From Sandaracinaceae bacterium (GTDB taxonomy: Bacteria > Myxococcota_A > Polyangia > Polyangiales > Houyiibacteriaceae), in NCBI GenBank assembly GCA_020633055.1, contig JACKEJ010000007.1, positions 124,001 through 188,000 of the forward strand: 64,000 nt of DNA, in the 5' to 3' direction. The position numbers and the translations under genes were made by a program. The notes beneath the pieces were generated by a model. The model was not told the origin of the DNA and made no database searches. It saw only the letters and a program-made list of their open reading frames with translations. The stretch's first letter is position 1. Each line of letters starts with the position of its first letter. This document shows positions 53,706 through 62,921 of this stretch, in pieces.

Positions 53706-55159
53706 CAGCCTTGCTCCTGGCGCGGGTCGACCACGGGGCGGGCCGCGACCTTCGCGGCGGCCGCGTCGACGTCGACGCCCCGCCCGGCCAGCCGCTCGCG
53801 GAGATCGGCGATGGCAGCCTGCACGCGCCGGCGCGCCGGTCCACCGGGGAGGTCACGCCGCTCCACGGCGGTCTCCATGTCCAGCGCAGCGAAGATCGAC
53901 GCGTCGAAGGCCGGGTGCTCGGCCTGGAAGTCGGCGAGGGTCAGCTCGCTCAGGACCCGCCCGTCACGTACGCAGCGCGCCACCAGCTTGCCCGAGACGT
54001 GGTGGGCGTCGCGGAAGGGCACACCCCGCTCGGCGAGCCAGTCGGCGACCTCGGTCGCGTCCAGGAACCCATCGCGGAGGGCGCGCTGCATGGCGCTGCG
54101 CGAGAAGGCCGCGGTGGCGACGCACCCGGTCAGCACGTCCAGGGTGTCGTCCACCGTGTCGAACGCGTCGAACACGGGCGCCTTGTCCTCTTGCATGTCG
54201 CGGTTGTACGCGTAGGGCAGGCCTTTCAACATCACCAGCAGGTTCACCAGGTCCCCGACGACGCGGCCGGTCTTGCCGCGGGCCAGTTCGGCCATGTCCG
54301 GGTTCTTCTTCTGCGGCATGATGGACGAGCCGGTCGTGAACGCGTCGCTCATCCGAATGAAACCGAACTCCTGCGTGGACCACAGGACCAGCTCCTCGCT
54401 GATGCGAGACAGGTGCACCGCGCAGTTGGCGAGCGCAGCGGTGGCTTCGACGAGGTAGTCGCGGTCCCCCACGGCGTCGAGGCTGTTGCGCGTCGGACGG
54501 TCGAACCCGAGCGCGCGGGCGGTGGCCTCGCGGTCCAGCGGGAAGGTCGTGCCGGCCAGGGCGGCGCTCCCGAGGGGGGACTCGTTGAGGCGGCGTGCGC
54601 AGTCCAGCAGGCGACCTCGGTCTCGGTCCAGGCCCTCGGCCCACGCGAGCAGGTGATGGGCGAGCCGCACCGGTTGGGCGCGTTGCAGGTGCGTGTAGCC
54701 CGGCATGAGGACGTCCACGGTCCCCGCTGCGCGCACGGCGAGCACCGCCAAGAAGCGGTCGATCCGCGTGGCGGTGGCTTCGCACGCCTCACGCGTGAAG
54801 AGCCGCATGTCGGTGCCTACCTGGTCGTTGCGGCTGCGCCCCGTGTGGAGCTTTCCGCCTGGTGCGCCGATGCGTTCGCTCAGCGTCGCCTCGATGTTCA
54901 TGTGGACGTCTTCGCGCGCAGCATCCCACGTGAAGCGGCCTGCGCGGATGTCGTCGGCGATGACCTTCAGGCCCGCGACGATGGCGTCGGCGTCCGCCTG
55001 CGGCACGATGCCCTGGGCCGCCAGCATCTGGACGTGCGCGATGGACCCGCGGATGTCTTGAGGGGCGAGGCGGGAGTCCACGTCCACGCTGGCGCTGTAG
55101 CGCAGCGCCACGTCGTTCAGCTCTTCCTCGAATCGTCCGCCCCAGGCCTTGTCACTCAT
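53705..55159 (-). CDS. argH: Argininosuccinate lyase
   Basis: Argininosuccinate lyase splits argininosuccinate to arginine and fumarate in the last step of arginine synthesis. The protein has 484 residues from ATG 55159 (MSDKAWGGRFEEELND); the earlier METI extension is not needed. The fumarase/aspartase-superfamily signature GSSIMPQKKNPD is present, with TGRSRNDQVGTD and YTHLQRAQPV. The tail beyond about 460 is Ala/Arg-rich. It is translationally coupled with lysA downstream and 28 bp after the pseudo-ATPase gene. Confidence 0.94.
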   Translation of the reverse strand: MSDKAWGGRFEEELNDVALRYSASVDVDSRLAPQDIRGSIAHVQMLAAQGIVPQADADAIVAGLKVIADDIRAGRFTWDAAREDVHMNIEATLSERIGAPGGKLHTGRSRNDQVGTDMRLFTREACEATATRIDRFLAVLAVRAAGTVDVLMPGYTHLQRAQPVRLAHHLLAWAEGLDRDRGRLLDCARRLNESPLGSAALAGTTFPLDREATARALGFDRPTRNSLDAVGDRDYLVEATAALANCAVHLSRISEELVLWSTQEFGFIRMSDAFTTGSSIMPQKKNPDMAELARGKTGRVVGDLVNLLVMLKGLPYAYNRDMQEDKAPVFDAFDTVDDTLDVLTGCVATAAFSRSAMQRALRDGFLDATEVADWLAERGVPFRDAHHVSGKLVARCVRDGRVLSELTLADFQAEHPAFDASIFAALDMETAVERRDLPGGPARRRVQAAIADLRERLAGRGVDVDAAAAKVAARPVVDPRQEQG

Positions 55160-55187
55160 GATGGTCTCCAACGTGGCGCGGCGTGGA

Positions 55188-57392
55188 TCAGCCGCGCGCC
55201 GGTACTCGCAGGTCGACGCGTCGTAGCAGACGCACGCCGCTCGGCAGGGCGAAAGCGTCGACCGCCAGCGCCAGGAGGGCGGCCGCGACGGGCGGTACGA
55301 GCCCCAGCATGGCCCCCACGCCGACGGTCGCTCCGACCACGACGCTCGCCGTCAAGCAGCGGACGGCCTCCGTGCGCGCCGCGCGCGCGATGAACAAGGC
55401 GGCGGCTGCATCGCGGATGTCCTCGTTGGCCAGCGCCACAGCGGCCTCGCCCTCGATGCCTCCAGCCGCGCCGAGCACCACGGGTACGTCCGCCGCGCCG
55501 AGCGCCTCGATGTCCTGGACGCGGCCGACGACCGCGACGTGGCCGGCGCTCTCCCCGAGACGCCGCACCTCGACGGCACGCTCGTCCGGGAGCAGCTCGG
55601 CCTTGACGTGCGCCACGTCCATTTGCAGTCCGAGCGCCTCGACCGTCGAGCGGTGGTCGCCGCTGATCAGGACTACCTCGGCCGGTAGATCGAAGACGCG
55701 CTGCGCCGCGGCCCGGGCGCCGATGCGGACTGGATCCTGCAGCGTGATGACGAGCCGCACGCGGCCGTCGAGCGCGACGAACACGGCGGTGTGGCCCCGC
55801 TCCTCGGCCCGCCCCGCGATGGCGTCCGCCACCGCCACGCTGACGCCCTCGTCCAGGAGGAGCTGTCGTGTGCCGATCACGAGTGCCTTGCTGCCGGGGG
55901 CGAGGGCGCTCACGCCGCGGCCAGGGTGGAGCGTAGCCCTGCGGACGTTCCCCACGGCAATGCCCTTGCTCGCGCCATAGCGCTGGACTGCGAGCGCGAT
56001 GGGATGCCCTTGCGCCACCAGTTGAGCCGCCATGGCCAGCCCGATCAGCTCGTCCACGTCGGCGTCCCCGACCGCGTGGACCTCGAGCACCTCCGGGTGA
56101 CCCGTGGTCACGGTGCCGCGTGACATGAACGCAGCCACCGCGATGTTGCCGGCGTCTTCGACGGCGCGGCCGTTGAGAAACACGATGCCCCGCGGCGCTC
56201 CGGCCAGGCCCGCCGCTACCAACGGCGAGTCGCTGCCCCGCCGTACCGCGAGGAGGGGGACCGCCAGCAGGGCCGCAGCGGCAGCTGCCAGACGCTCGGG
56301 GAGGCTGCCGCCCTGCGCCAACAGGAGGCCGGCCGCACCCGCGCCCACCGCTGCGACGCCACCCCAGCGGGCGAACTGGCCCGCCAAGCGGACGATTCGA
56401 CTCGAACCCGCGCCGTTGTCTGCAGAAAAGCTGGGCGCTCGGACCAGGCCGCGGTCGTCGCCGACGCGAGTTGCGAGGAGGCGCACGGCGCCGCGTGTGA
56501 CGCGGGCGCCGGCCAGCACGGCCTCGCCGGGGCCGCGCTCCACGGCGGCCGTGGCGCCTGGGTGGAGCAGCACGCTCGAGGTGCCCGCCTCCACCACCCC
56601 ATCGACCGGGACGACCTCACCGTCCACCGCGAGCACGCGATCCCCGGCGTGGACCTCCGAGATGTGGACGAGCCGAAAGCTCATGTCGAGCGGCTCGTTG
56701 CTGAGGGGGACGCGCGCGGAGGTCGGGAGCGCGGCGCGCAGTGTCGCGAGCGCCTGGGCCAGCGGCGCTCGTGAGCGATCGTCGAGCCAGGCGCGCAGTT
56801 CCATCGCTCCGGCTGCGACAGCCGCCCCGGCGAGAGGCCACGCGCTGGCGGTGCTGACGAACTGCGCGGCCAGGCCAGCCAGCGCCGCCAGGGCGGCGCC
56901 CAGCGGCCCGAGCGCCCAGCCCAGGGTGCCAACGTCGCGGCGAGCGGGGAGCGCGTCTCGGAGCGCCACGGCCGCTGCCAACACGGTACACAGCGCCGAG
57001 AGCACGGCGAGCAACGCGAAGCTGGCCCCAAACGAGGCCAAGAGGCCCGCACCGGCGAACGCCAGTCCCTGCGTGGGGTTCACGCGGTCGCCTCGCGTGT
57101 ACAACGTGGATCGCGCGGCGCGGCGGCGCAGCGTACGGGCGCTGCGGGGAGCCGCCTCCTGGGCCTGCGTGGCGTCCCGCACGCGCTCGGACAGCGTGCG
57201 CACCGTCGACACCGGGGGCCGAAAGCGATCGTGGGGTCGCTTGCCGTCCCGGAACAGGATCTGGCAAGGCTCTCCGCAGAGGTAGCGCGCCCCGTCGTCC
57301 AGGAGCACCACGGCGCCGGCGCGTAGCGGGTCCACGGCCGACCCACAGGCAGGGCAGCGGCGGGCGGGCAGGCTCGGCCGGGCGGGATGCAT
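55188..57392 (-). CDS. P-type ATPase (P1B-like) homologue without catalytic motifs, with N-terminal zinc-ribbon
   Basis: 734 residues from ATG 57392. An N-terminal four-Cys finger (C13, C16, C39, C43) is followed by transmembrane helices and an actuator-like beta domain. In the P-domain, DKTGT is replaced by MSRGT (Met423 for the phosphorylated Asp), TGES is absent, and GDGxNDxP reads GRVQDIEAL. The heavy-metal CPx motif is replaced by VPLLAV. The nucleotide-domain HP pair survives (GHPIALAV, His463), as does SGDH near 578. Therefore the fold is retained but ATP-driven transport is not expected. It is the first gene of a set with argH and lysA (28 bp to argH). It could bind metal or act as a regulator; unknown. 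Confidence 0.8.
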   Translation of the reverse strand: MHPARPSLPARRCPACGSAVDPLRAGAVVLLDDGARYLCGEPCQILFRDGKRPHDRFRPPVSTVRTLSERVRDATQAQEAAPRSARTLRRRAARSTLYTRGDRVNPTQGLAFAGAGLLASFGASFALLAVLSALCTVLAAAVALRDALPARRDVGTLGWALGPLGAALAALAGLAAQFVSTASAWPLAGAAVAAGAMELRAWLDDRSRAPLAQALATLRAALPTSARVPLSNEPLDMSFRLVHISEVHAGDRVLAVDGEVVPVDGVVEAGTSSVLLHPGATAAVERGPGEAVLAGARVTRGAVRLLATRVGDDRGLVRAPSFSADNGAGSSRIVRLAGQFARWGGVAAVGAGAAGLLLAQGGSLPERLAAAAAALLAVPLLAVRRGSDSPLVAAGLAGAPRGIVFLNGRAVEDAGNIAVAAFMSRGTVTTGHPEVLEVHAVGDADVDELIGLAMAAQLVAQGHPIALAVQRYGASKGIAVGNVRRATLHPGRGVSALAPGSKALVIGTRQLLLDEGVSVAVADAIAGRAEERGHTAVFVALDGRVRLVITLQDPVRIGARAAAQRVFDLPAEVVLISGDHRSTVEALGLQMDVAHVKAELLPDERAVEVRRLGESAGHVAVVGRVQDIEALGAADVPVVLGAAGGIEGEAAVALANEDIRDAAAALFIARAARTEAVRCLTASVVVGATVGVGAMLGLVPPVAAALLALAVDAFALPSGVRLLRRVDLRVPARG

Positions 57393-57501
57393 GGGGCACG
57401 AGTGTGGGAGCGGGCGACGATACGTCAAGTCGTGGTCCCGGCTGTGAGCGCGCGCTCGCGGCGGCCCGCTCGGTCGTTTCTTGGACAAGTCGGGCGCCCC
57501 C

Positions 57502-59301
57502 ATGCGACGGGACCCCATGCGCTTCATCCGTCGCCCCCGACGACCCGTCCGCGCCGCGGCCCTGGCCGTGGTGGGCACGCTCGCGCTCGGTCCCTGTGCT
57601 GGTGGATGCTCAGGGGACGCGCACGCCGCCATCGAGGCAGACGACGAGCCAGCGCTGCACGACCCAGCGGTGTTGGCAGCGCAGCGTGCGGCGGCGGTCG
57701 CAGAGGAAGAGCGCCGTCAGGCCGCGGCCACGGCGGAGCGGGCGCGTGCTGCCGCCGAGCGAGCCCAGGCCGCGCGGGCGACACAGGAAGCCGCCCAGAG
57801 CGCCGCAGAAGCCGCCGAGCGAGCGCGCGTGGCAGCCGCCGCCGCGGAGGAGGAGCGGCGCCAAGCCGAAGCGCGCGCGTTCGAGCGCGCGTACCCGCTC
57901 GAGGGCATGACCACCCACTTCCTTTCGCGGGTCTACGCGCAGGCGTCCACATCCTCCGCGGTCATCGGGTACATGCGACGTGGCTCACGCTTTCGCGCCA
58001 CCGAGCAGCAGGCCACACGCGGGTGCGCCGGAGGCTGGCATCGCGTGCCTGGGAGCGGGTACGTGTGCCGCGGCGAGGGGGTCATCGTGGGCCGAGGCCC
58101 CCAGAGCTTCTCTCCCGTGCCGCGTGAGCCTGCGCTCGAGGACGCACTCCCGTACTTGTACGCCTACGCGACCGAGGACGACGTGCCGCAGTATTGGGGG
58201 CTCCCCGACGCCGCGCGCGAGTCGGCGGTACGCGACGTGCTCGGGTTGCTTCGTCGCCGTGAGGCGGCCGCCCGCGACCGGGCCGAGAATGCGTCGGCGG
58301 CGCGCGCCACACCGGAGCCAGGTCTGGCGGAGCCGGACGGAGACACGCCCGAAGGCAGCGAAGCCGCGCCAGACGAGACGGGCGGGGAGCACGCCGTCGA
58401 GGCGCCACCGCCTCCCGGACAGGTCACCACCGCCGAGGACGAAGGGGACGTCCAGCTCGAGGAGACACCGCCAGAGCTCCCGGACTACGTGCGCATGCGC
58501 ATGCAGCGTGGGTTCTACGTCAGCCTGGACCGGGAGGAGCGGGTCGACGGGCGTACGTGGTACCGCACGGTGCGCGGCGCCTACGTCCGCGCGGCCCAGA
58601 TGCGTCAGAGCGCTCCGACGTCGGTCCGCGGCGTCGTCGTCGGTGGGCGCTGGTCGCTACCCATCGCGTTCGTCTATCGCCACGGCACACGGCGCCTGCT
58701 CCGTCGCGCATCGGATGGGTCTCTCTTGGACCGCGGAGTGGCGGAGATCGGGACCCCCATCGCGGTCACGGAGCGCACGCGCTGGCGACGCAACGAGTAC
58801 GCCGTAGGGCATGATGGGTCGATGTTTCGCACCAGCTCGTTGCGCCACGCCGAGCAGCACCCGCGCCCGGACGGCGTCCCCGCCGACGGCCGCTGGATCC
58901 ATGTCGATCTCAGCGAGCAGACGCTGGTGGCGTACGAGGGGGACCGGCCCGTGTTCGCCACCATCGTGTCCACCGGCGCGCCCGGCTTCGAGACGCCACG
59001 CGGGCTGTACCGGATCCAGTCGAAGCACGTGTCCACCACCATGGACAACCTGGCCGCCGCCGACACGGCTTACTCCATCGAAGATGTGCCGTGGACGATG
59101 TACTTCGAAGGGAACTACGCGCTCCACGGAGCGTTCTGGCACTCCAACTTCGGGAGAGTGCGCAGCCACGGTTGCGTCAACCTGGCACCCACGGACGCGA
59201 GGTGGATCTTTCGCTGGAGCACCCCGACCTTGCCCGAGTCGTGGCACGGCGCCTTCGCGACGCGTCGCTCACCTGGTACGCACGTCTTCATCACCGAGTA
59301 G
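57502..59301 (+). CDS. L,D-transpeptidase (YkuD) lipoprotein with Ala/Glu-rich coiled coil and SH3-like domain
   Basis: 599 residues from ATG 57502; ATG 57517 is also possible. A signal with lipobox AGGC is followed by an Ala/Glu/Arg-rich coiled coil (about 53-133), an SH3-like domain (about 135-195) and a long linker. The YkuD catalytic domain is C-terminal, with the His and the SHGCVN motif in HGAFWHSNFGRVRSHGCVN (Cys near 557). This enzyme would link peptidoglycan or anchor proteins to it. The order differs from simple YkuD proteins by the coiled coil, which could span the periplasm. It diverges from the pseudo-ATPase gene. Confidence 0.85.
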   Translation: MRRDPMRFIRRPRRPVRAAALAVVGTLALGPCAGGCSGDAHAAIEADDEPALHDPAVLAAQRAAAVAEEERRQAAATAERARAAAERAQAARATQEAAQSAAEAAERARVAAAAAEEERRQAEARAFERAYPLEGMTTHFLSRVYAQASTSSAVIGYMRRGSRFRATEQQATRGCAGGWHRVPGSGYVCRGEGVIVGRGPQSFSPVPREPALEDALPYLYAYATEDDVPQYWGLPDAARESAVRDVLGLLRRREAAARDRAENASAARATPEPGLAEPDGDTPEGSEAAPDETGGEHAVEAPPPPGQVTTAEDEGDVQLEETPPELPDYVRMRMQRGFYVSLDREERVDGRTWYRTVRGAYVRAAQMRQSAPTSVRGVVVGGRWSLPIAFVYRHGTRRLLRRASDGSLLDRGVAEIGTPIAVTERTRWRRNEYAVGHDGSMFRTSSLRHAEQHPRPDGVPADGRWIHVDLSEQTLVAYEGDRPVFATIVSTGAPGFETPRGLYRIQSKHVSTTMDNLAAADTAYSIEDVPWTMYFEGNYALHGAFWHSNFGRVRSHGCVNLAPTDARWIFRWSTPTLPESWHGAFATRRSPGTHVFITE

Positions 59302-59346
59302 CGCCCGAGCGTGGTCGATGTCACGCGTCTGAAACAATCGTCGTGT

Positions 59347-59907
59347 ATGTTCGCGGCGATGTTGGCCCCCGACCTGACGGTGCGTGTCGAGCACCACCCG
59401 ACCTTCACGCGCTACGGCTTTCGCGGCGAGCTGCCGTTGCTTTGGACCGAGCGCCTGGCCGAGGGGCTCGCGGCGTTGGGGGAGGACATCGCCGAGCTCC
59501 GGGCCGAGCGCGCGTCCGGCGTGTGGGACGTGATGGTGGACGTCCGTGGCGCGGGGCGCGTGGATGTGCTGCACCTCCTGCGGGACACCCCGAGCCGGGG
59601 CCGTCCGAGCGCCCCCCACCTCCTCGAGTCGTTCGACGTGGTCCGCGCATCAGACCAGAGCTTGGAGCTGAGCGTGCGCGCCGAAGACCGCGCGGGCTTC
59701 CTCGCCTTCCTCTTGCGAGAGCTGCGCACCCTGGCGCTGTTCCCGTCACATGTCAGCGCACGATCCCGTGGCGCGCTGGCGGACGATCGTCTGGGCCTGG
59801 TGAGCGTCGGCGGCGCCGCGCCGAGTGAGGATACGGCACGGGCGCTGCGGAGCTTGCTTCACACGCACACGCGTGTGGCGCCCGCTGTGTTGCGCGCCAT
59901 CAGCTGA
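59347..59907 (+). CDS. Hypothetical protein, possible ACT-like regulatory domain
   Basis: ATG 59347 gives 186 residues (GTG 59311 is an alternative). No signal peptide. The middle of the protein has a beta-alpha-beta pattern with a DRAGFLAFLLRELRTLALFP segment reminiscent of ACT domains (DRPGLLxxI); this is a weak guess. It follows the L,D-transpeptidase gene by about 45 bp and could be cotranscribed. Confidence 0.55.
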   Translation: MFAAMLAPDLTVRVEHHPTFTRYGFRGELPLLWTERLAEGLAALGEDIAELRAERASGVWDVMVDVRGAGRVDVLHLLRDTPSRGRPSAPHLLESFDVVRASDQSLELSVRAEDRAGFLAFLLRELRTLALFPSHVSARSRGALADDRLGLVSVGGAAPSEDTARALRSLLHTHTRVAPAVLRAIS

Positions 59908-59986
59908 AGCCTGGGGTGCGCGATGGCTCGTCGCGGCAACGCGTCGGCGGCCCCCCGCGCCGCCCGCGCGAGCGAGCACGACGCGT

Positions 59987-62797
59987 TCAGCGTAAGAACG
60001 CGCGCGGATCGTCCGGCCGGATGTCGATGTGGAAGTGATCCCGGTGCCCCTCGTTGTAGTTGGGCGTGAGCATCGACTGGAATTGCCCGCTGCGATACAC
60101 GTCGCACGCGATGCGGCGCAGGACGCGCGCGGCGCCGCTGCTCGGCTGCGGCCCGGAGCACGTGCGCTGGTCGGGCGTGGCCTGATAGTGCGCCTGCACC
60201 GACAGCCACCCTCGCCCCCGGTACAGCCGGTTGATGTCGAGGGCCATGCCCATGGTGTGAAAGCTGGAGAAGGGCTCCTCCCGATACGCGCTGAGCACCT
60301 CGACCCCCTCCACGCCATGACGCTTCAGGATGGCCACCAGCGCGGGCAAGCGCGCCGCGAGCTCACAGGCGATCAGGATGGGGCGCTCGCTGTGGGCCGA
60401 GAGGAACCAGACCCCGTCCACGGGGCCGAGCAGCTCGACGGGGGAGGGCACCGGCGTGCTCAGGTCCGGGCGCCGGCGCGCCGCGACGCCCTTCTGCTCC
60501 AGGTCCCTCAGGCACTCGGCCTCCGGCCGCACCGAGAACTGCTGCTCGGCGCGCACGCGCCACTCGGCGCCGGGGATCTGGGCGCGGAAGTTGTAGAACT
60601 CGGGGATGCGCTCCCACATGGCCCGGGCGGCGGGGCCCGCCGGGTCGGTCTCAGAGGCCAAGAAGCGCGCAGGCGGGCCTGGTACGGCCGGCGCGCGGGG
60701 AATCGGCAGGCTGGACGCAATCGGCGCGCTCTCGTCGTCGTCCCCGCCTCCTTCGCCCCGCGCGTGCGGCTCGGTGGGGCCGGTGGGAGCGGCCGCGGTG
60801 GTCGCTCCGGGCAGCTGCCAGTGGTCGTCGAAGAAGCCCGATGCGACCTCGGGGTTGCGCCGGCCCGCCACCCGGGGCTGTGTGTTGCGCACGGTCGCCT
60901 GGTTGTAGACGAACCAGTCCGGGAGCCACTCGGGGAGGTTGCTCGCCGCACGGATGATCGCTGCGTTCACCCCGGTCGAGACGATCAGGTAGCGCTCGGG
61001 GTGCTCGGGGTTCGGGTAGATGTAACGCACGCCCACGTCGTTCCCCGTGTAGCGCTGCGTTCCGACGACGACGGCGTTGCCCTCCACCTGGATGGGGAGG
61101 CTCCCCGCGAGACGGTCCAACACCACGTTGTCCCCAGGCGCGCCATAGAGCATGAGCGTGGCGTCGCGGTAGCGCGCGTCGCCTGCGTCGGTGTCGGGGA
61201 TGACCTCCTGGCGGATGTCCCAGCCCCACAGCAGGAAGCCGCGCGCGCCCCGCTCGGCGGCCGCCCGCAGGTCGGCGGTGCTGCCCTCACGTTGGGTGCC
61301 GTAGACGTGCACGATGCGCCCGTAGTAGGCGTCCCCCACGGGTCCGCTCAGGCCTGGGCGCTTGACCAGCTGGCCTGCGGTCTGGGGGAGCTGCCCGGTG
61401 CGCCAGTGCCCTTCGACCCGGGCGAGCAGGAGGTGCGTGCCGAGCGACTCGCGCGCGCCTCGGTACACCTCGTGCCCGTCCACGGTCAGCGTCACCTCGT
61501 CGGACACGGCCCCCGTGAAGGGCATGTCGGCCACGTGCAGCCGCATGGCGGAGAGGTTCTCGGTGGTGATGGTCGCGGCCCGCTCGTGGACTCGACCGTG
61601 CGCCTTGCCGAGCGTGCCGAAGTGGGTGAAGCGCGTCGCCTCGACCCAGTGCTGACGGGCTGCGCGATAGTCGCCGCTCACCAGCCGCACCTCCGCGGGG
61701 CGTGGGTCACGCGGGGTCATCAGCTGCGGGAACATGCGCCCGTGCCGGATGGCCAGGTAGAGGATGTCGTGCCCGGCGTCGAACCACGTCTCGTTGTTGG
61801 GGACGCCCAGCTCGCGCATCTGGCGGCTGAAGGCGTTGACGTAGTCGGGCCGCATGGGTCCACCGTCCGACCGTCCGTGGTAGTAGTGAAAGCGCGTGTT
61901 GGCCGTGTTCTCCGCGAGGTGCAGCCCCGACCACGGCGTGACCACCCGGCGATCCGTGGCGCTGGTGCGTCCCAGGTACTGCAGCCAGCTGGGCGCGCCC
62001 GCCATGGCCTGTACGTGCGAGAAGCGCCACGAGTGCCGCGTCCCGATGGCGTAGGCGCCGACCCCGCCGTTGGACAGGCCAGCGAGCACCACGCGGTTCT
62101 CGTCCACGGGGTAGTGACGCTGCACGTCCGTCAGCACGTCGAGCACGTCCTGCTCGCCCATGTAGCGCCACATCACCTGCCCGAAGCCGGTGGGGGCGAC
62201 CACGATCCAGTCCGGGGTCCAGCGCGCCGTGAACTCGTCGTAGAGGTGCTGGTCGTAGGTCTCCCAGTCGAGGTTCTGGCCCATCACCACGCCCAGGAAG
62301 AGGTTCCCGTTGGAGGACCCGCCGTGGAGCGCGATGTACAGGGGATAGCGCCGGTTGGGGTCGTAGTCGGGCGGCAGATAGACCGAGTAGCTCTGCGTGG
62401 ACTGGCTGATGGGCGAGCGGTAGGCGCGCGCGGTGAGCTTTCCCGCTTCTTCCTGGAAGGGGTCGTGACCAGCTTCGGCGCGGTCGAGGTAGCGGGCCGC
62501 GCGACGGCGCCACGCACGTGACGCGTCCGAGTGGTTGCGGCGGATGGCGGCGGCGGTCTCGACCGTGTACTCGAGGCTCAGGATGGTCCCCGCCGGGAGC
62601 GAGCTGCCGCTCTGGCGCAGGGCCCGCACGCGCCGCTCCAGCTCGGCCTGGTCGGGGTCGGGGGGCTGGGCCACGGCGGTTGTGGCGGTCGAGGCGAGCA
62701 GCCCCACGCACAGGGACAGCACGGAGGACCAGGTGCAAGGGAGCGAGGACCGGGAGGCGCGGTGCGCCCCACCCAGGCGCGGTTCGGCGAGCGACAT
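59987..62797 (-). CDS. Esterase fused to an extensin/M15-like peptidase domain
   Basis: 936 residues from ATG 62797 with a signal peptide (cleavage after about AVAQ, residue 44). Residues about 120-350 are an alpha/beta-hydrolase of the esterase/PHB-depolymerase type: YIALHGGSSNGN and the nucleophile elbow GLSNGG (Ser near 243), with later HDILYL providing a candidate His. A middle region (about 400-700) is beta-rich and unassigned. From about 800 the protein resembles the extensin-like/M15 peptidase fold: FHTMGMALDINRL (His near 849) and HRDHFHIDI (near 921), with metal-type His/Asp spacing. One secreted polypeptide thus combines an esterase and a cell-wall-like peptidase. Whether both sites are active is not known. 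Confidence 0.78.
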   Translation of the reverse strand: MSLAEPRLGGAHRASRSSLPCTWSSVLSLCVGLLASTATTAVAQPPDPDQAELERRVRALRQSGSSLPAGTILSLEYTVETAAAIRRNHSDASRAWRRRAARYLDRAEAGHDPFQEEAGKLTARAYRSPISQSTQSYSVYLPPDYDPNRRYPLYIALHGGSSNGNLFLGVVMGQNLDWETYDQHLYDEFTARWTPDWIVVAPTGFGQVMWRYMGEQDVLDVLTDVQRHYPVDENRVVLAGLSNGGVGAYAIGTRHSWRFSHVQAMAGAPSWLQYLGRTSATDRRVVTPWSGLHLAENTANTRFHYYHGRSDGGPMRPDYVNAFSRQMRELGVPNNETWFDAGHDILYLAIRHGRMFPQLMTPRDPRPAEVRLVSGDYRAARQHWVEATRFTHFGTLGKAHGRVHERAATITTENLSAMRLHVADMPFTGAVSDEVTLTVDGHEVYRGARESLGTHLLLARVEGHWRTGQLPQTAGQLVKRPGLSGPVGDAYYGRIVHVYGTQREGSTADLRAAAERGARGFLLWGWDIRQEVIPDTDAGDARYRDATLMLYGAPGDNVVLDRLAGSLPIQVEGNAVVVGTQRYTGNDVGVRYIYPNPEHPERYLIVSTGVNAAIIRAASNLPEWLPDWFVYNQATVRNTQPRVAGRRNPEVASGFFDDHWQLPGATTAAAPTGPTEPHARGEGGGDDDESAPIASSLPIPRAPAVPGPPARFLASETDPAGPAARAMWERIPEFYNFRAQIPGAEWRVRAEQQFSVRPEAECLRDLEQKGVAARRRPDLSTPVPSPVELLGPVDGVWFLSAHSERPILIACELAARLPALVAILKRHGVEGVEVLSAYREEPFSSFHTMGMALDINRLYRGRGWLSVQAHYQATPDQRTCSGPQPSSGAARVLRRIACDVYRSGQFQSMLTPNYNEGHRDHFHIDIRPDDPRAFLR

Positions 62798-62921
62798 GCC
62801 GTACTGTAGCGCCGCGCTGCGACGATTCCAGGGCGGGCCCCTGTACTGCCCCCCTCGAATCTCGGTTGAACCGCGCGGCAGGGCGCGGTAAGCCCCGTCC
62901 AGCTTTTCTGGAGATCCGCAC

